DNA of 64,000 nucleotides from Rotaria macrura. Its lineage: Eukaryota > Rotifera > Eurotatoria > Philodinida > Philodinidae. The notes under the pieces were generated by a model. The model ran no database searches. It saw only the letters and a program-made list of their open reading frames with translations, and was not told the DNA's origin. The position numbers were made by a program, and so were the translations under genes. The stretch spans positions 62,001 through 126,000 of the forward strand of contig OENT01000338.1 in assembly GCA_900239685.1 (NCBI GenBank). The letters run 5' to 3'. Positions 20,847-35,700 of the stretch are shown piece by piece; positions within the stretch are counted from its first letter, which is position 1, and each line of letters starts with the position of its first letter.

Positions 20847-22626
20847 AATCATCGAAACGTTTATAATAGATAGAGAAAATTGAGTGGCATATATGAAGCG
20901 GAAAAACCAATGACAAAACAGAAAGGAACTTGAAATTCAGCATCTGGAAGAGGAAGAGGTCTTCTTAAATAATTTCTTACAAGTTTTTAGCGCGGTGCCC
21001 AACTACCTGTCATTTTCTTGTTACACGGTTAAACTGATTCATTATTCAATCAAGCATCAGGAATGAACTCTACCTATCCCACGAGATATTCTACTTTCAT
21101 ATGCATGCACACATGTTGCATGTTGGAAAATTGCCTGAGTAGAATAAAATCTGTTCACTACTCTTAATTTGATTTTTTCAAAGTAGTATCACACACTTTA
21201 TTCAATCAGATGTAAACTATTCTATTGATAACATAAACCACTGATGGATTTTTTCGTATCGTTAAAACAAAATTCAGCTTAGTTATCATATTTTGTCATG
21301 TTAAAAGTAAAATCTCTGTTGTAGTTCTGACTACGGACTGAGCATCTATATCGACTGTCAAGCACAGAAAGATATTTGTTCTGAATTTCATCTTCTATCT
21401 ACATTGATGCTCTATAAACAAGTATTAGGTATGCTGATAAGAATATTTTGTATGAAATTGTTTGATGGATCTATAACGAATTGATATTGATTTTATTCCC
21501 AAAGTAATATGCAAAGCTCGATTAGTATAATAAAATGGTTTCAATATCTACGATAGGAGAATATTTGTTAGAAATATTCATATTCATATTCGCTTTTTAA
21601 TAAGTGTAGAAAACTGCACAAGTGGATCTACACGTGATTTGTCTATAGATTGAGGATTAATAAATACAACTTTTTAACATGAAATACTATCAATAAAAAT
21701 AGCAGATGTCATCCAATTCTTGCTACTTCTAATTGACTGATCGTCAGAGATAAAGAGTTTTTGTGCCACTGAAAACTGTTGATGTACAATAAAAACGTTA
21801 TTTGTTTTTAAATTCAACGGCAAAATAATTCGTGATATAAAGTACTATTCATGTTCAGTAAAAGTATCTTCCCTATAGAAAATGCGTCAAGAAAACGATT
21901 TCAACGAACAACACGTATTGTTTATTTTTAGCATAGTACTAATATGTCAACATATTATCATATCCGAGTCCAAGAGATAAAAACAAGAACGAAAGAAATA
22001 ATGTTGCCATTCCATCCGTTTAGTAGCTCAAAATAGCAAACGACCTAAATGTTGAATGACATTTATGAGATCATTATTGTCTACTCAATGTTAAATAAGG
22101 ATATTATGTTGCTCTTTTACCGATATTACACCGTAGAGGATTAAAGTCAACATTTATTCGAGATCATTTTATTTTAAATAGTTTTCTTTGATACCTTCGT
22201 ATAATGAATTCCAGATATTCTCATTCGTAGTTTGAATAAAACTAGATAATAAGTCCATTTTCTGGTTTGATAATTTTCACGATCGGTTGTTACTCGTGCA
22301 TGTAATCAACACATGCTCTTCTCCTTACTTCAGATGTGAATTTCTAAGTATCAATATCCAGATGAGGAACGGTTTTTGTTTCTAAATTCTTTACTGGCAT
22401 GTATACAAATTGATACTTGATTCTTGTTAGAGCATATGTGTAAATAGCAAAACTTTAGTCACTGATATAATGGCAATTCATGCACAACATAGTTAATATT
22501 ATCAATTCAAAAAAAAACCGAAAATGAATATCTTTTTCCAATACTACATACGACAACAAAGATAAACATTTGACTAGTACACATATACTGTACATAACTA
22601 CTGTTAAAATATTAAATCAATGTTGA
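20847..22626. other. Intergenic, no gene seen
   Basis: AT-rich sequence with no supported reading frame, repeat or splice pattern. The 3' UTR of the gene ending at 22627 should fall in its right part. Confidence 0.5.
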
Positions 22627-24352
22627 TCATATACAACCAAACAATAGTAAACTTCGTACTTTCCTATAAAAATGATTGAATATATACGATTGATGTTCGT
22701 GTTGTTCAAGTTTAACGACAGCAAAATGACTTTGTTGCATTGAATCTTTTGTATCACCAAGTTCAAGATCTCCTGAAAGAATATAACCATCGGAAAGATC
22801 ATCATCAGTTATTCGAGATGATAGAACAAGGCGAAAGCAACCATCTATTCGTCGTTCAAATTGTCCGGTTACTTCCAAACGACCATTACCCAAACATTTC
22901 ATATGACCTCTAGAAAAATAAACATATTTTTATGTAATGCATACTGAACGACTATTCAAGTTGAATATTGATCGAAAAGGTCTAATAGAAATTTACTCAA
23001 TCTATTATCTAACCATACACAAATAGAGACGAAGATTAGTTTTCTTTTATCCAATAGGATTATTCTATAAGCATCATATTACTGTCTAGTAAATTATAGA
23101 ATAGTTATCTTGTTGTGCACATAAAATCTATCATGGCCACGCCCTCCTCCGAACAATCGATTTTCATTTGATCTGTCTCGACTCTCGTTTTTTACTCTAC
23201 GGTATCCTACTCATTAAAAGCATTCGATCACAGCATGCTAATGCTCCTTCATGTATTCATTCGTCTATTGCATCTTCATTAGTGATTCTAGAAAGTGATA
23301 AAGATTGACCATCGTTTTTAGTACTATTTTTGCTTTACGCATATAAGCATTTATATATATGAGACGAATCAAATTAGCCATCGACCAGAAAATGCCATTA
23401 TGTTCAATTCTAATTCGATTAGTCGACTACGACGACAAGATAAAACTCGTTGAATCGCTGACCAGCCATATATAAACAAATGTGCTTACATCTTTCAATC
23501 ATATCATTAAGAAGATATTATACAAACTTATATGATTTTCCGATTAGAAAAGGTCCTTTTCTTGTTAATTGCTTGTCATTCACATACATACAAATATATA
23601 TATATATGTATATGAAAAACGTATTAACATATAATACTATTTGTACACGAACTAAAAAGGCTGATGATTTTCCTGATATTGTCATAGTTTATGAATACAA
23701 GACAGAAAAAAAAGAAACATGCTTGATACTTATGAAGATATTTAACTAATAAGAGAACGTTTGATGTCTTGCAAATTATTGTTGTTGCAGTATTCGATAC
23801 TCTATTAAACTCATTCGATCATTGCTTTAACATTCTCTTTCTTCAAGATTCATGTAATAAAACACTTTTCACGAAGAGTAATCAGTAGGCCCAATATCAT
23901 TAGTAGTGTACCGGCTGTCGAAATGTTCGTCTTCATGAAAAAGTCTTAAACTATTAACCGATTGCTTTTTACGTATACGTAACAGTTACTGTTCAGTATT
24001 TCTCTTCAAAAACCTGCTTTTTTTCTAAAATAGGATCTCTTTCTTATATACGTTCGAACATAGTTCTGTAGATTAATCAAGACAAAGAAATGAAAGGTTG
24101 GTCGAAGAAAAAAATCTTATGAATTTACTTGGTAATACTTGTTCGATGACCTTGTTGTTCAATAATTTCACATTTAGTTTTCGACCACCAAACTGTATTT
24201 ATTGTCCAGTATGATATAAGAGCTGGCTTAGGCCAACTTTCATATGCATAAAGACGAATTTTGATTTGACCTTGTTCACCGATTTCCCGTAATAATTTAC
24301 GGCCACACAGGCCTCGAGTTTCATCGTAATAGAAAGATTCAGTTAATTTCAT
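22627..24352 (-). CDS. Unrecognised small two-exon gene (168 aa)
   Basis: Exon 24129-24352 joins 22627-22909 across a 1219-nt intron, with donor GTAAATTC and acceptor TTTTTCTAG. The junction is in phase and gives HRTSITKGHMKCLG. The start ATG at 24352 is the only nearby Met. The product is soluble-looking: no signal peptide or membrane span, Trp/Tyr-rich in exon 1 (SYWTINTVWWSK), acidic in exon 2 (SRITDDDLSDGYILSGDLEL). The second exon alternates hydrophobic and polar residues as in a beta-sandwich. The segment DDDLSDGY...G.LEL faintly recalls transthyretin-like repeats, but not enough to name it. Codon use resembles the neighbouring genes. It could also be part of a longer gene with unseen exons. 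Confidence 0.5.
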
Positions 24353-27300
24353 AATCGATATATGTCAAAGCAAAAAACTATTGTCTGCTCGTGTAATTTG
24401 TAAGATCGATCAGTGGAAAAATAGAGAAGTACGCTCTTTTTCGTCTATCCTCTGTCTCTTTTTTTTCTCTATATTTCTTTATCTCTTCGTTAATGAAATA
24501 AAGCGAGACGATCTTTTGAAGGGATATAGTATTTTTTTTTCTTTCTGTCTCTTATTCTACGTACTAACCAAAAAAAAATGAACAGTATTTTTTCCGACAA
24601 AGAGAAGTAGGAAAAGAAAATAAGTGCTGTTCCTTGTTCATTTCGATTGAATATCGGCTTCGCTTTCATATATATATATATATTACTATTTGAAGAATGT
24701 CATTTCTATTTCTTGCAATTACGCTTGAAGAGAGAAAAAGAATCGATTTCCTACCATGCTACCAGAAATCGATAGACAGACAACAAGTCAAGCCGACAGT
24801 GCGCGGTGCACTCATTGCTGATTAACATTCAATAGAGAAATGAACGCTAATTCATCCAATTTCATTATGCAAACGAACGGCGGACGCTGTGAGTATGTAT
24901 ATATGTTGGTCACCATGCATTCACACACACGCATTGACCGACGTTTGATTTATCTCTCATATATAAGAGTCAATAGAAGCGGTAGGCTATTCACAACATT
25001 TAGAGTGTTTACCCGTAGAGAATAGATGGATACAAGACAACAGTATGACGTAATGTTAAGTAACAATATGATATATCTTCTCAGGTGTTTCATAATGTTA
25101 TTTATTAATGAGAAAAAAATGTACATATACAATAGAATTTATACATGAAAAGAACGATCATGGAATAGAATAAATAAATTCTTGATTGAGTGGTTTCGAG
25201 ATTATTTTCGATGCGACTATCTGAATACTTTAGACCGATGATAGTACATTAATTTATTTCTTTTTCTACTCTGTTGTGTAATACAAATAAAATGTATTGA
25301 ATAGAATCATGAATATAAAAAAGAAAACTAGAAAAGAGCATATCTCTAGAGTAATTATTCGAACATCACAATAAAAAATAATACACTGAATAAGAGATTA
25401 ACATTAAGATAAGATGACGAATTTTATGCTTCGATTATTCTTTTGATTTCAATCAACAATTTCCAAGTCGATACTGATCTGTTTTCTTTTTTCTGCTTGA
25501 AAAATTTATTCAACACTGAATATCGATTTATAATTATATTGGTTTTCTTTTTCTTACTAAATCGAACAAGCATATGCATTTACATTTGATGATGAATATT
25601 TAATTAATTCGAAGTTGCATTTGAATAGGAGATATTTTTAATATTTTCTTGTTCATCTAATATTGCATTTCACAACGATAGATTATCAGTATCAATCGAT
25701 CAGAAAAATTTAAGAATTTCAAGTCTGCATTTTTTCTTCTGTCATACAATTTCTAGTTGGGATATGATGATCAAAAACATGGTAGCTGAATTTAATGACG
25801 AACATTTATTGCAAACGAAAACATGAAAAAGCAATATATTCGTAGTATTGCATACAAAAATATGAATAATTCAGTATTATACTATCACGGTAAAGATTAG
25901 AGTCTCTTGAATCTGACAATGTCTGTTCTAGTCAAACTGTACTTTGATGCTCTAAATGGTATGATTTAGTAAGCATTATATAGTTATCACAAAAATACAA
26001 ACTATGTATTTTTCGTTTGATGTATTCGGTGGATATATGTCATTGCAAAACTGTCTTAGACGGCTAAAGTTCATCAAGTTCAAAATTTTTGATGTCAAAG
26101 TCGACTCAGTAGTCTCTATTGTATTTGTGAGAAATTTAAAGGAGACTATGCTTGAAAGACGAAGTAGCTGTTGAAGATAGAAGTACTCTGTTTATCATGA
26201 TTCACATACATCCAAAAAAACATTTCAACTAAGACTCACATCATTTTTTTGCTTCTTTTTAGGCAAGTATCCAGACTTACACGGATACAAAGTGTTACAT
26301 AATCGTATTAAGTCAGTTACAGGATTCGTGAACGAAGAAAATCTTCGTTTTCGATGCTATCATTTAAGAAGAATAACTTATCGATCGTATTCTAGATTGA
26401 TCAAAGATTTTTTCATATCATACCATTTCGTGAAATCGTCATTAAATAAAACAACAAATAAATAGGATGTCAAGAATTGAAATTAACATTCTACACTATC
26501 ACATTGATTCATCATTATTCTTGTTCCGTATCCAGTGATGAGAATTCGATGTCAGAAAAGAGAAAAGATGACCTTCGGAAGTATTCTAATGGCAATTTAG
26601 TGCTCTGCATGTAACATTTTTCATATAGTACCACTTTGGGAATAGTAGTATCATGAAAAAAGCTTCTTTACATCTCTAAATCTTGTTAGAGATAGTCATT
26701 CATGATAAAAAAGAAACCTAGACCTTGAGCGCAACTTAGTTCGTTTGCTCTTTATGAATGCATAACGCTTTTTGATGTTATCTATGAACTTCGTCTTATT
26801 TTCGTGCTTCAAATAAAGTATTCTTTATTGTAACACAAAGAACTTCCATATCCATTATCCATTCATGTATGAATATATCTTTTCTAAGCTTTATAATATA
26901 ATTGACCATGAAACTCGATGAATTATATGTATTCGATAAGATGCCACCCATTGACATTCACAGTTGTTTTATTTGATGCCACATTGGAACATATCTACTA
27001 CGTAGTTACTAATACTTGAAAACACCTTGCGTAGCCGCCTTTCATTACATTTGACTGTTTCGATCATACTAAATGTATGTTAATATCAAGCATTTTATTG
27101 AAGTATTTTGAAACATTCGAGTTTATGTAATTTCACATACTTTTTGTCAGTAGAGCAAGTGCTTATTCAAGTGAATCATATCGTAGGTTGCAGTAGAGTT
27201 TTCAAAGGCTTGTTAGTAATGTTAGTAAGTGGATTGGAAGCATCAGCTATAAATTTTGAAATACTTTCTCAAAAGAGTATGAATGACATTAGGTAAGTGT

Positions 27301-29369
27301 TTACTTATGAATCATACACGAGCTCCGGTAAAATACTTGATTGTTCATTCTATCTTGAGTAATTCACCGAATGATCTAGTACATTGAAAAAATTATGAAT
27401 ACCGAATAGTACTAGACTATCTCCCATGTAATTTTGTAGATTTTTAATTTATTCGATGTACTTATTAATGTAAATAGTTTATCGAAGTGAACAAAGGTAT
27501 GCTTTTGCTTTTCATTTGATGCTGTTAAAAATATATTTTTCTAGCATGTTTAAATTTTCAGAAATGCAATCATCGTTTATATTTGTCATTGCATTTTGTA
27601 CACAGTTTTCTAGCTAAGCTAATTAATATCTTTAGATCGAATGTCAAGCAGTGTATTTATCAATATATTCTCTTGATCAATATTTAAATCGATATTAATT
27701 TCGATATTCAAAAGTTTAGAGTTTTTAAAAAGCTATTCCAGCTATCTAGTTTCTTAGAGAGCACCGAAAATAATCTTTCATGCTCTCACTTATAGAACAG
27801 AAGAACTTGATGAAAAACAGATATCGGACACAATATGTCAATTGTTGAATCTTGCCTCGAAGCACTTCAACAGTATCATCGAATTGAAATTCGTTATCAA
27901 TTAAGGATGAAAAATGGGTAGGTAGCAATGAGTAATTTCTAAAATAACAACAAGCAATTAATTTTGATGAAATAGAAACAACATCATACAATGCACTTGT
28001 AACCGTCATAAGTAATATTCAATTTTTCAATTGTAAAATAGAGCCATTATAAATGCGTACATTTACAATTTGCACAGTTATGTGTATGTAGTTCAAACGA
28101 ATGAATAGTTTTCATTCGTCGCTTATTCATGACGCCTATAATAAGTGTGCAGCAGATGGCAAATTATTCATTTACTCAAATATTAATTTAGTGCATTTGT
28201 GTATTGCGGAGCACGATGAATTCATTTGGAAATTTTCGGTTGATGAATTTTAACAACATAAATTAGTTATTTTTCAAGGTGAATCATGTGTATAATGTTT
28301 CTTTCTGTGAGGTTCATATGTGAAAGCATTCATGCATGTTTGAATGATTCTAACGATTTTTAGCATGTCTTGCTTACAAATTCTTCGGATCCGTGAAGAC
28401 GCATTCAAGTTATAAATAATCTCAGTCTTGCATTTTATTTAATTGTTGGTATTGATTATTAAAGGATACATATAACAGGAAGTAGTTTATGTGTGTGTTT
28501 TTTGTTGCATCAATACCAGATACTGAAGGAATTGTAGTTTCACTTTCCTATGTTGTAATTAGTATCATGATTCATGAAAGTGAAAATTGATTTAGATAAT
28601 CACGTTTAAATCGGATGTTTCTCGCTGGCTTCACGTCATTGGCAACTGCTTTTGTTTATCTTTGTTGACTTGCAAAGTACTAGATATTAAATGAATAGGG
28701 TTTTTTCTCGTTTCGCATTTGCATTATGATACAAATCTAGCGATAGTAACTGATCAAATTTATCGGGATAGATTAAATTTCAAGCTAAGGTCGTTCAAAT
28801 TCTTTTAAAACTGATCAATTAGTTTGTCTCTGGCAGAGCATAATTTGCATTTTATATTGACATCATGCTTTGTTATGGTTCATCGAGTCCAATGGAAAAA
28901 CTCATCTCAAAGAATATTCCAAATGAATGGTAGAAATTACCGAATCCTTCTACTTGACAAAAAGAGATTAGTTCTTATTTCTTGTCTGTAAAAAAACTAC
29001 TTGAGATAAATCTAGTAGTGAATACATTGATCGAAATGGTGAAAATACATCTTCGAGTAGTATGAGGCGATTTCAACCATAAAGAGAGCAATATGACATG
29101 GATAAATCGGCATTACTTGAACTTGGAAATTCTCTTGTCTCTCTTATTATTAACAATCGCTGGCTCTTGTTTGTTCCATCATTTATTCTGAAGACTCACT
29201 CACTATGCCCGTTAAAAGAAGAATGCTCATGTAGCACTTATGATTTCAAATAATCTCTAGCAAGACAACTCGTGTCAAAGTTACTATCAATATCAAAAAC
29301 TCTATCAGTTGAGTAAACATTATTCGAGTGAAATCATTAATTAGGAGTGTTGCATTGTTAAACGAACGT
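24353..29369. other. 5-kb intergenic region, no gene seen
   Basis: I find no coding exon with splice support. A TA microsatellite lies at 24668-24683. A minus-strand frame at 27746-28009 (MTVTSALYDVVSISSK...) has neither family motif nor splice partners. The region is AT-rich throughout. Confidence 0.5.
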
Positions 29370-29377
29370 ATGTGCAT

Positions 29378-30392
29378 CAGAGCTCCGAATAGGATGGATC
29401 GGACAAATTTTCTTCATCCGTCCCATCCCATCCCATAGAACGTAATTTATAAGTCGGCTCATCCCATGCCATCGGTTTAAGAATCGGCCCATTGCATCTC
29501 ATGGGCTTTGAAAGTCATTCCATCCCATCTCGTCCCATGGGATTTCCATGCAATATATAACTCTATCAGCTTATCAAATATATTGAAAAATTTTCATATT
29601 GTTGGAGACTCTATTATCTATTCTCTTTTCAAATACAATCTTTTTCAAACAAATAGACGAAGAATTAACTTAATTTTCTTATGTCTTCGACAACACTAAA
29701 ATAGTAATAAAATAGTAATTAGCACAAAAATAATGCTTCGGAACCACGTTATGCTTAAAAGGAAATCGACCGTTTTTTATTTCACCTTTTGCCTTTGTGA
29801 TTCATCGCAACATTCAAGGATGTTTGAAGTCGTGATTCTTCGTCAAGGGAAGTATATTTAGATTCTCAAAAAAGGAAAGAAACAAAATTTCCAAAGTTTC
29901 GACCAACGCGATAAATGCATAGTAGTGCAAGCGAACGTTTCAGAGATATTGGATATTTAATATATTTCAGAAGTTTTGGATATTAGATAATTTTTGGAAG
30001 CACCGAACAAATCAGAACTCAACCAATTGGATTTTCTGAAGTTTCTAAAATTTTTGGTTTTTTGGAACGAAGAACAACCCTCAATACAAGAGAAAACAAG
30101 AACGAAAAATGAGATTGATTCTCGTCAACGTCTAGGAACATCATCTTTCATGCAAAAATATCATAATCGAAAAATTCATAGAATATCGCATGGGACGAAT
30201 CTTTCATCCCATCCCATACCATGGATCCATGTTTCGTCTCAAGTCGTCCCATGGAACATTCAAGACAACTAGTTTGTCACATCCCATCCCATTGATCCAT
30301 GTTTCGTCCCAACACGTCCCAAGAGATATTTAAGAGAAGTAATTTCGTCCTAAGGGATGAGATGGGATTGAACCATCCCATTCGGAGTTCTG
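29378..30392. mobile_element. 1015-bp non-autonomous hAT element filled with CCCATCCC words
   Basis: Perfect 8-bp target duplication ATGTGCAT at 29370-29377 and 30393-30400. Terminal inverted repeats are CAGAGCTCCGAATAGGATGG on the left and, reversed, CAGAACTCCGAATGGGATGG on the right. The CAG start and 8-bp duplication are hAT hallmarks. Both ends, for about 200 bp, repeat CCCATCCCAT, CCCATGG and GTCCCA many times. The centre is AT-rich with short meaningless frames and no transposase, so it must be mobilised in trans. Confidence 0.88.
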
Positions 30393-30400
30393 ATGTGCAT

Positions 30401-32719
30401 ATTTTGGTAACGAACTATTCTCAACAGCTAATTTCTATCAATTATATGTAAACTAATTTTATATAGATGAGTTAAAAGATGAGCATAATCAATTTGATAA
30501 GACAAGTGTGATTGACGACTCAGCATCAGCAACAGAGGGTATCAAATTTTACTTCAAGTATTTTACTTCAAACCGGTACTATTCGTCGGAATTCAATGTT
30601 CTACTCCGAAAAATATGTCTCTCTTGATGAAATCCCTTTGGGAAACGGTTTTTTTTTCTGGGCATGGAAGATATCTATTTTTAAAATATTTACTTTTCCT
30701 TGGAGATGCAATAAATGATGGATATAAAAGCAAAACAAGTCTCTTCTGAGACTATGCAATGGTGCTAGCATTAAAACTAATCTTTCGATACTTCAAAAGA
30801 ATGTCTATAAGAATAGTTTCCAGAAAACCGTTTTCTTCTAGAGTTTGCCCTTGCAAGAAACTTCCTCATAAAAATAGACGTCGTTCTAAGTTCTCATCAT
30901 ATAAAATGTATGTTTGTTTTTTTTCACTCGATATGGCTCACATATATACAGGAAATTATGTTTATCGTTGAGCTTACGACTGAACATGGTTGATTGTCAA
31001 GGTAGTCTAGAAATTTCACATGGAAATCCGATGACTCTTTTTGAACATCGTTTTACACATATTTTATTGATTGCAACTTGTGTATATTTTTTTGGAATAA
31101 TGTCTTTGTGCTTGGCTTTTTTTAAATAGAACTGAATAGAATGACGATATCTTGTAGCTCGAAGATGATGGATCGAATAGGATGAAAAAACGCACGTTAT
31201 CCAGTTTTTTCCAATGTTGCAATTTTCCCACTCCAGATCGCACACTCTAGGAAAATTGCAAGCTTGATACTTTTCAATGCAGTTATGTTGATATAAGTAC
31301 GCACTCAAAATGATAAAAAGAGAAGAGTTCAATTAAATTCAAGACTACAGTTCGTTTCGAATAATTTTCTTAGAGTAAAATGCAAATATTCAGAAATACT
31401 AGTGTCATTCCATTCAAGATCATAGTACATTTCAATTGTTAATCGAATTTATGAATTCAAAATCTGAGTATCAATTTTGTTGTATGTTCTTTATTACTGG
31501 AGCGGTAATTGAAAATTTTCTTAATATCTCATAAGTTTGTCGAGGCTGCAATAACTTAAATTGGAAATCACTCAATTGCAGAAGATAAGTATTCTCGCTA
31601 TTACAACGAGGCGAATTGCTAGTTTTTCTGTAAATATGCAAACTAATCATATATTCACAACAGTATTTGTTGGCAAGTAAACATGTGTACGGAGAATAAT
31701 CCATGACATATATTCTGCACTGATACATCCATAATTCATACTAGAGATCTCTAACTATCCATATATCCTTCCACTACCCAAAAATGTGACCATTTCCTAA
31801 TCCATATTTCCATGATCCAAATAATTCTGGAACACTATGTATTTTACTTGAATAGATTCCGTAGATCTTTCGCACAGGTTTCAAGATTGAAAATGCCCAA
31901 AAGCAATGAACTTCTCAAAAAAGGTGGATGTAAAAGGCTCCAATTTCAGCTGATAATCCATCTGAAGAAGTCCAGACCAAAACAACCATGGCTCTTTATT
32001 ATTTACCAAAACCATTTCGGTCAAGACCAAACAGCTAATCGACCCAAAATGCTCTAGACAATAGACATACTGATGTCCGTTGTTCAAGTCCATACCAAAC
32101 ATTATTTCATGGCAGTCCAACTCAATTCTTCACAGTACACAATCGAATCCAATTACCACTAAAGCGTCTTTGATTCAAAATTATTTTACCATAAATAATT
32201 AGGTGACACTCCGATAGAAATGAAGAGATTCTATTCTAGTTGAAAATCACTCATCATCATGTGCATCTTGTTTTCTTTTTTTCTCTGTTGAAAACAGTAT
32301 TTCACTAATCGAACGTAAATGAAATAACAAAAGAAAGGAAGAAAGAAAGAACAATAACAAAAAAAAAGGAAAAGAAATATATCAACAACAAACAGATCAG
32401 AAACAAGATTGACGAGCTTTTTGGACTTTTTCTTTGTCTCAGTATGCATGTACAAATATAGAGAAACAAAATCGACAACGAACAAGAATATAAGAATCAC
32501 ACTTGCGTAGTAAGTTTTCTTTGAAATTTTAAGAGAAACAAACAAGGGAAGAGAAAAGAAAACCTACATTCAAGAAATATACACAAGAACAAAAAATGCT
32601 AAGAATTCCTTGATTGATTTGTTTTTTCATAGTAATTTATATCTACTCCGTAGACACTGACTATCCACAAAGAGAAAGGCAAAAAAAGTAAATCAAGGCC
32701 AAAATTAAATAATAAACAA
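30401..32719. other. Intergenic, downstream of the 902-aa gene
   Basis: No supported gene. Mirrored frames at 30997-31332 and 31471-32120 lack motifs. Between 31750 and 32110 the words CCATATTTCC and CCAAAACCA recur loosely, possibly another worn word-filled repeat. Minus-strand pyrimidine-rich sequence at 32270-32420 is low complexity. Confidence 0.4.
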
Positions 32720-35700
32720 TTAATCTCTTGCTACATTGAATTGATTTAATGTTATGCAACAATCTTCAATATTATATTTTCTGAACCATGCTGCTTTTGA
32801 TTTTTTATTTGTTCGAGTTGAAGGTAATGTTCGTTTTCTATTATCTTTAGGTAAATTTGATTGTATGGTTTGGCTTTTATCAGTCAGATGATCGTCATCT
32901 TTTTGCAATCTATCTATATCATTTTTATGTTTATCAGATAAATTTTCATGATCTTTGTCGGCCGTTAATCGTACACGTTTATGAATTCGTTCCGATATAG
33001 GTGTGTCTTCTTCATCTAATGGTTCATCTAATCGACGCTTTAGATTTTGCGTAGATTCGACAGAAGATTCTAATGATGCTTGCTCATTACTATTTACTCT
33101 CTCCACTGTACTTGCCTTTACATTGTCATTGGATGCTGATGAAATACTTGATCGGCAAGGGATTTTTTCCTCATCTAACAAGAAACAATTCATCAATAAA
33201 ATAAATCATTTTCTTCTATTTTTACCATTGAACATAGAACGCATTTCTTGTTCGATAAAACCCCAATGTTTTTCAGCATCTTTTATATCAATTAATCGTG
33301 TAAAGCCAATTGACTGTTGGTTTTGTGGACGAAATCGATTGATATTTTTTGATCGTAGTAAACGAAGCATTTTGACTTCAAGCTTTTCCAATGAAGAAGA
33401 ATTTGGAAAGAGAATGCTGCACAAAGACTTGATGGAAACACATTCACGCTGGGAGTTTGATCCAAGCCCAGAACATATATATGCTGTTACTGAATGACCA
33501 TGAAATTGTATAGTTTTATGATATCGATTTGTAGATGATGTCAATGGCAATTGGGATGTACTATTTGATTGAGATTGATTAGTTGCAGGAGATGGTGGAG
33601 ATGGAGGAGGTGTTGATTCAGCAATCTATAGTAGCAAATCCAATTTACGTTTGATGATTCTATCAACCTATGTGAACTACATGAATTTTCATTCGTACAG
33701 GCGTCACACAGCCCGTCTGCAGATGATTCAGCAATAGAAAATGTTAGCGAAATTTCGTATGATCAAATATCTCATAGATGCCGTAGGCTTTACTCTACTA
33801 CTTCTGGCGCATGATATGTAAAGATCAATCTCAAAATTATTGTAAACTGAACTAAAATTGAATAGTTTAGATAATCATTTTCCTTATATTTAGTTTCATA
33901 TTGTAGAGATATTTCGTTAACTTTAACTCATCTTTAGACGCGCGTTACTCCAGTTGGATCGTAAATTCTTCAAACGACAATAGAGATCGAGCTTTTATAA
34001 AATGCATATTATGACACAGAGCTCATACTGAATGAAATATTGTTTGATGATATCGTGAGTCAAGCATCGAAATAAAATTTTCAAGAGAGAATACATTTGA
34101 ATATTTTCTATAGGACGATATTTGTCGAATAGTTTTGATGTAAAGTCAAAGGTATGGTTTTCATTGGTGACCTAAGACGAATACTTTTTCGATGTGAATT
34201 TGATTTGCAGATTTTTCAGAGTATCATGAGCAGGAGATCCTAGGTTAGGGATATGAAAATGTTTTTTTACGATATGATAATAATACTGCCTTTGTTAAAC
34301 TAAGACTATAGTAAAGTTTTTCCAAAGAAGGACAAAATTGGTGATTAACTTTCTTGACTAAGGTAGTGTTGTATTAGAGTCTTTTGATGCGAGGATAAGA
34401 ATGAAGCTTGCTTAGTATCAGATAAGGCAAATAATTATGCTATATATGGTACATTGAAATCTATTAGTTCTCCACGGTGAAATATCAGGCTTAAAAGAAA
34501 CCCTGACTGTGAAGTGCAGTACCACTTGTTCAACACCAGTCTAGACTATTCCTACGCTCTCATAATTGTCTCTATTTGATTTCGACAGACTAGTCTTCTA
34601 ACGTTGTTTGGACAGAAGAGATCAACTCTATTTATATAAAAATATGAAAACGAAATACACGATGTCCGATGAAATCTAGTCTTCATAGTACACTAGCAAT
34701 TCTAGATAATCGAAATGAACTTATTCGAGATCCTACTAGTAAATGATGCTTCAGTTGTACTATTAGCTATGAATAATTGCAAAGCTTCGATAACAGCAAT
34801 GCAACAATCAGAAATGCACATCGTACAGATACGGAATGTTTAATGTGTTCCATTGACATAGTACACAAATCGATAGTGATTTTTTTGCCTACATTTCATA
34901 CAAAGATCAATCAAGGTCATTTTGTCCTATCAATTTACCGTATTTGTTGTTGTTGTTGAATTCGATGGTGTGATCGATACTTCGGATGGATTCGGTCGAT
35001 TACCTAGATAAAGAACGTTGAAGTTAATTTCAAGTAAACAAGATAATATTGCTTGTCTCACCTTGTTGTTGATAGTTAAGCACATTCAATGGAAATTTAT
35101 CATTAAATAAAAGTATCAGATCTACGCTATATTCTTTCCGTACAGATTCAATGTCAATTAGTTGTGCATTACATAAATTAATCGATAGATTACTAAAAAA
35201 AAGTATTAATTGAAGAAATTCAAGTTCAGCAGCTGTTGGTTTTGTCAATGTTGCTGCCAACAAACATTGTGACGATAGAATGAAATTTTTCAATAAATGA
35301 TTCCCAATAAACGGTACCGTTTGTTCATTTAGTGTTGATATATTACGTAAACGACATATTCCACCATTTATCTGTACAATAGATGGCCAATCTTTACAAA
35401 TCGATGCTTTAGGGTCAGTCATCGGTAATTCTTTAACGAAGAGTATATTCGCTGAGCAATACTCATAAAATGCTGATAATTGTATAAGTTTCGTATCAAT
35501 AGCAAATGGTTTTATATTTTGTTTTATACAAAGATCATTAATCAATTCAATTTCTTGTGATGTAACAAGTGTTTGTCCATAGGATGACGAAGAATCTTTT
35601 GTATCGTTTGCTTCAGTTTTAGGATTTTTAAGTAGATCATAAAATGATAAAAGACTAACAGGAATTTTATACAGATGATGATTTGTTGTACTCGCTGATA

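Noticed and set aside
17915..20858. The 755-bp inverted repeat as a long-TIR transposon
   Set aside because: No target duplication, no transposase and no transposon-like termini. Kept as an inverted duplication.
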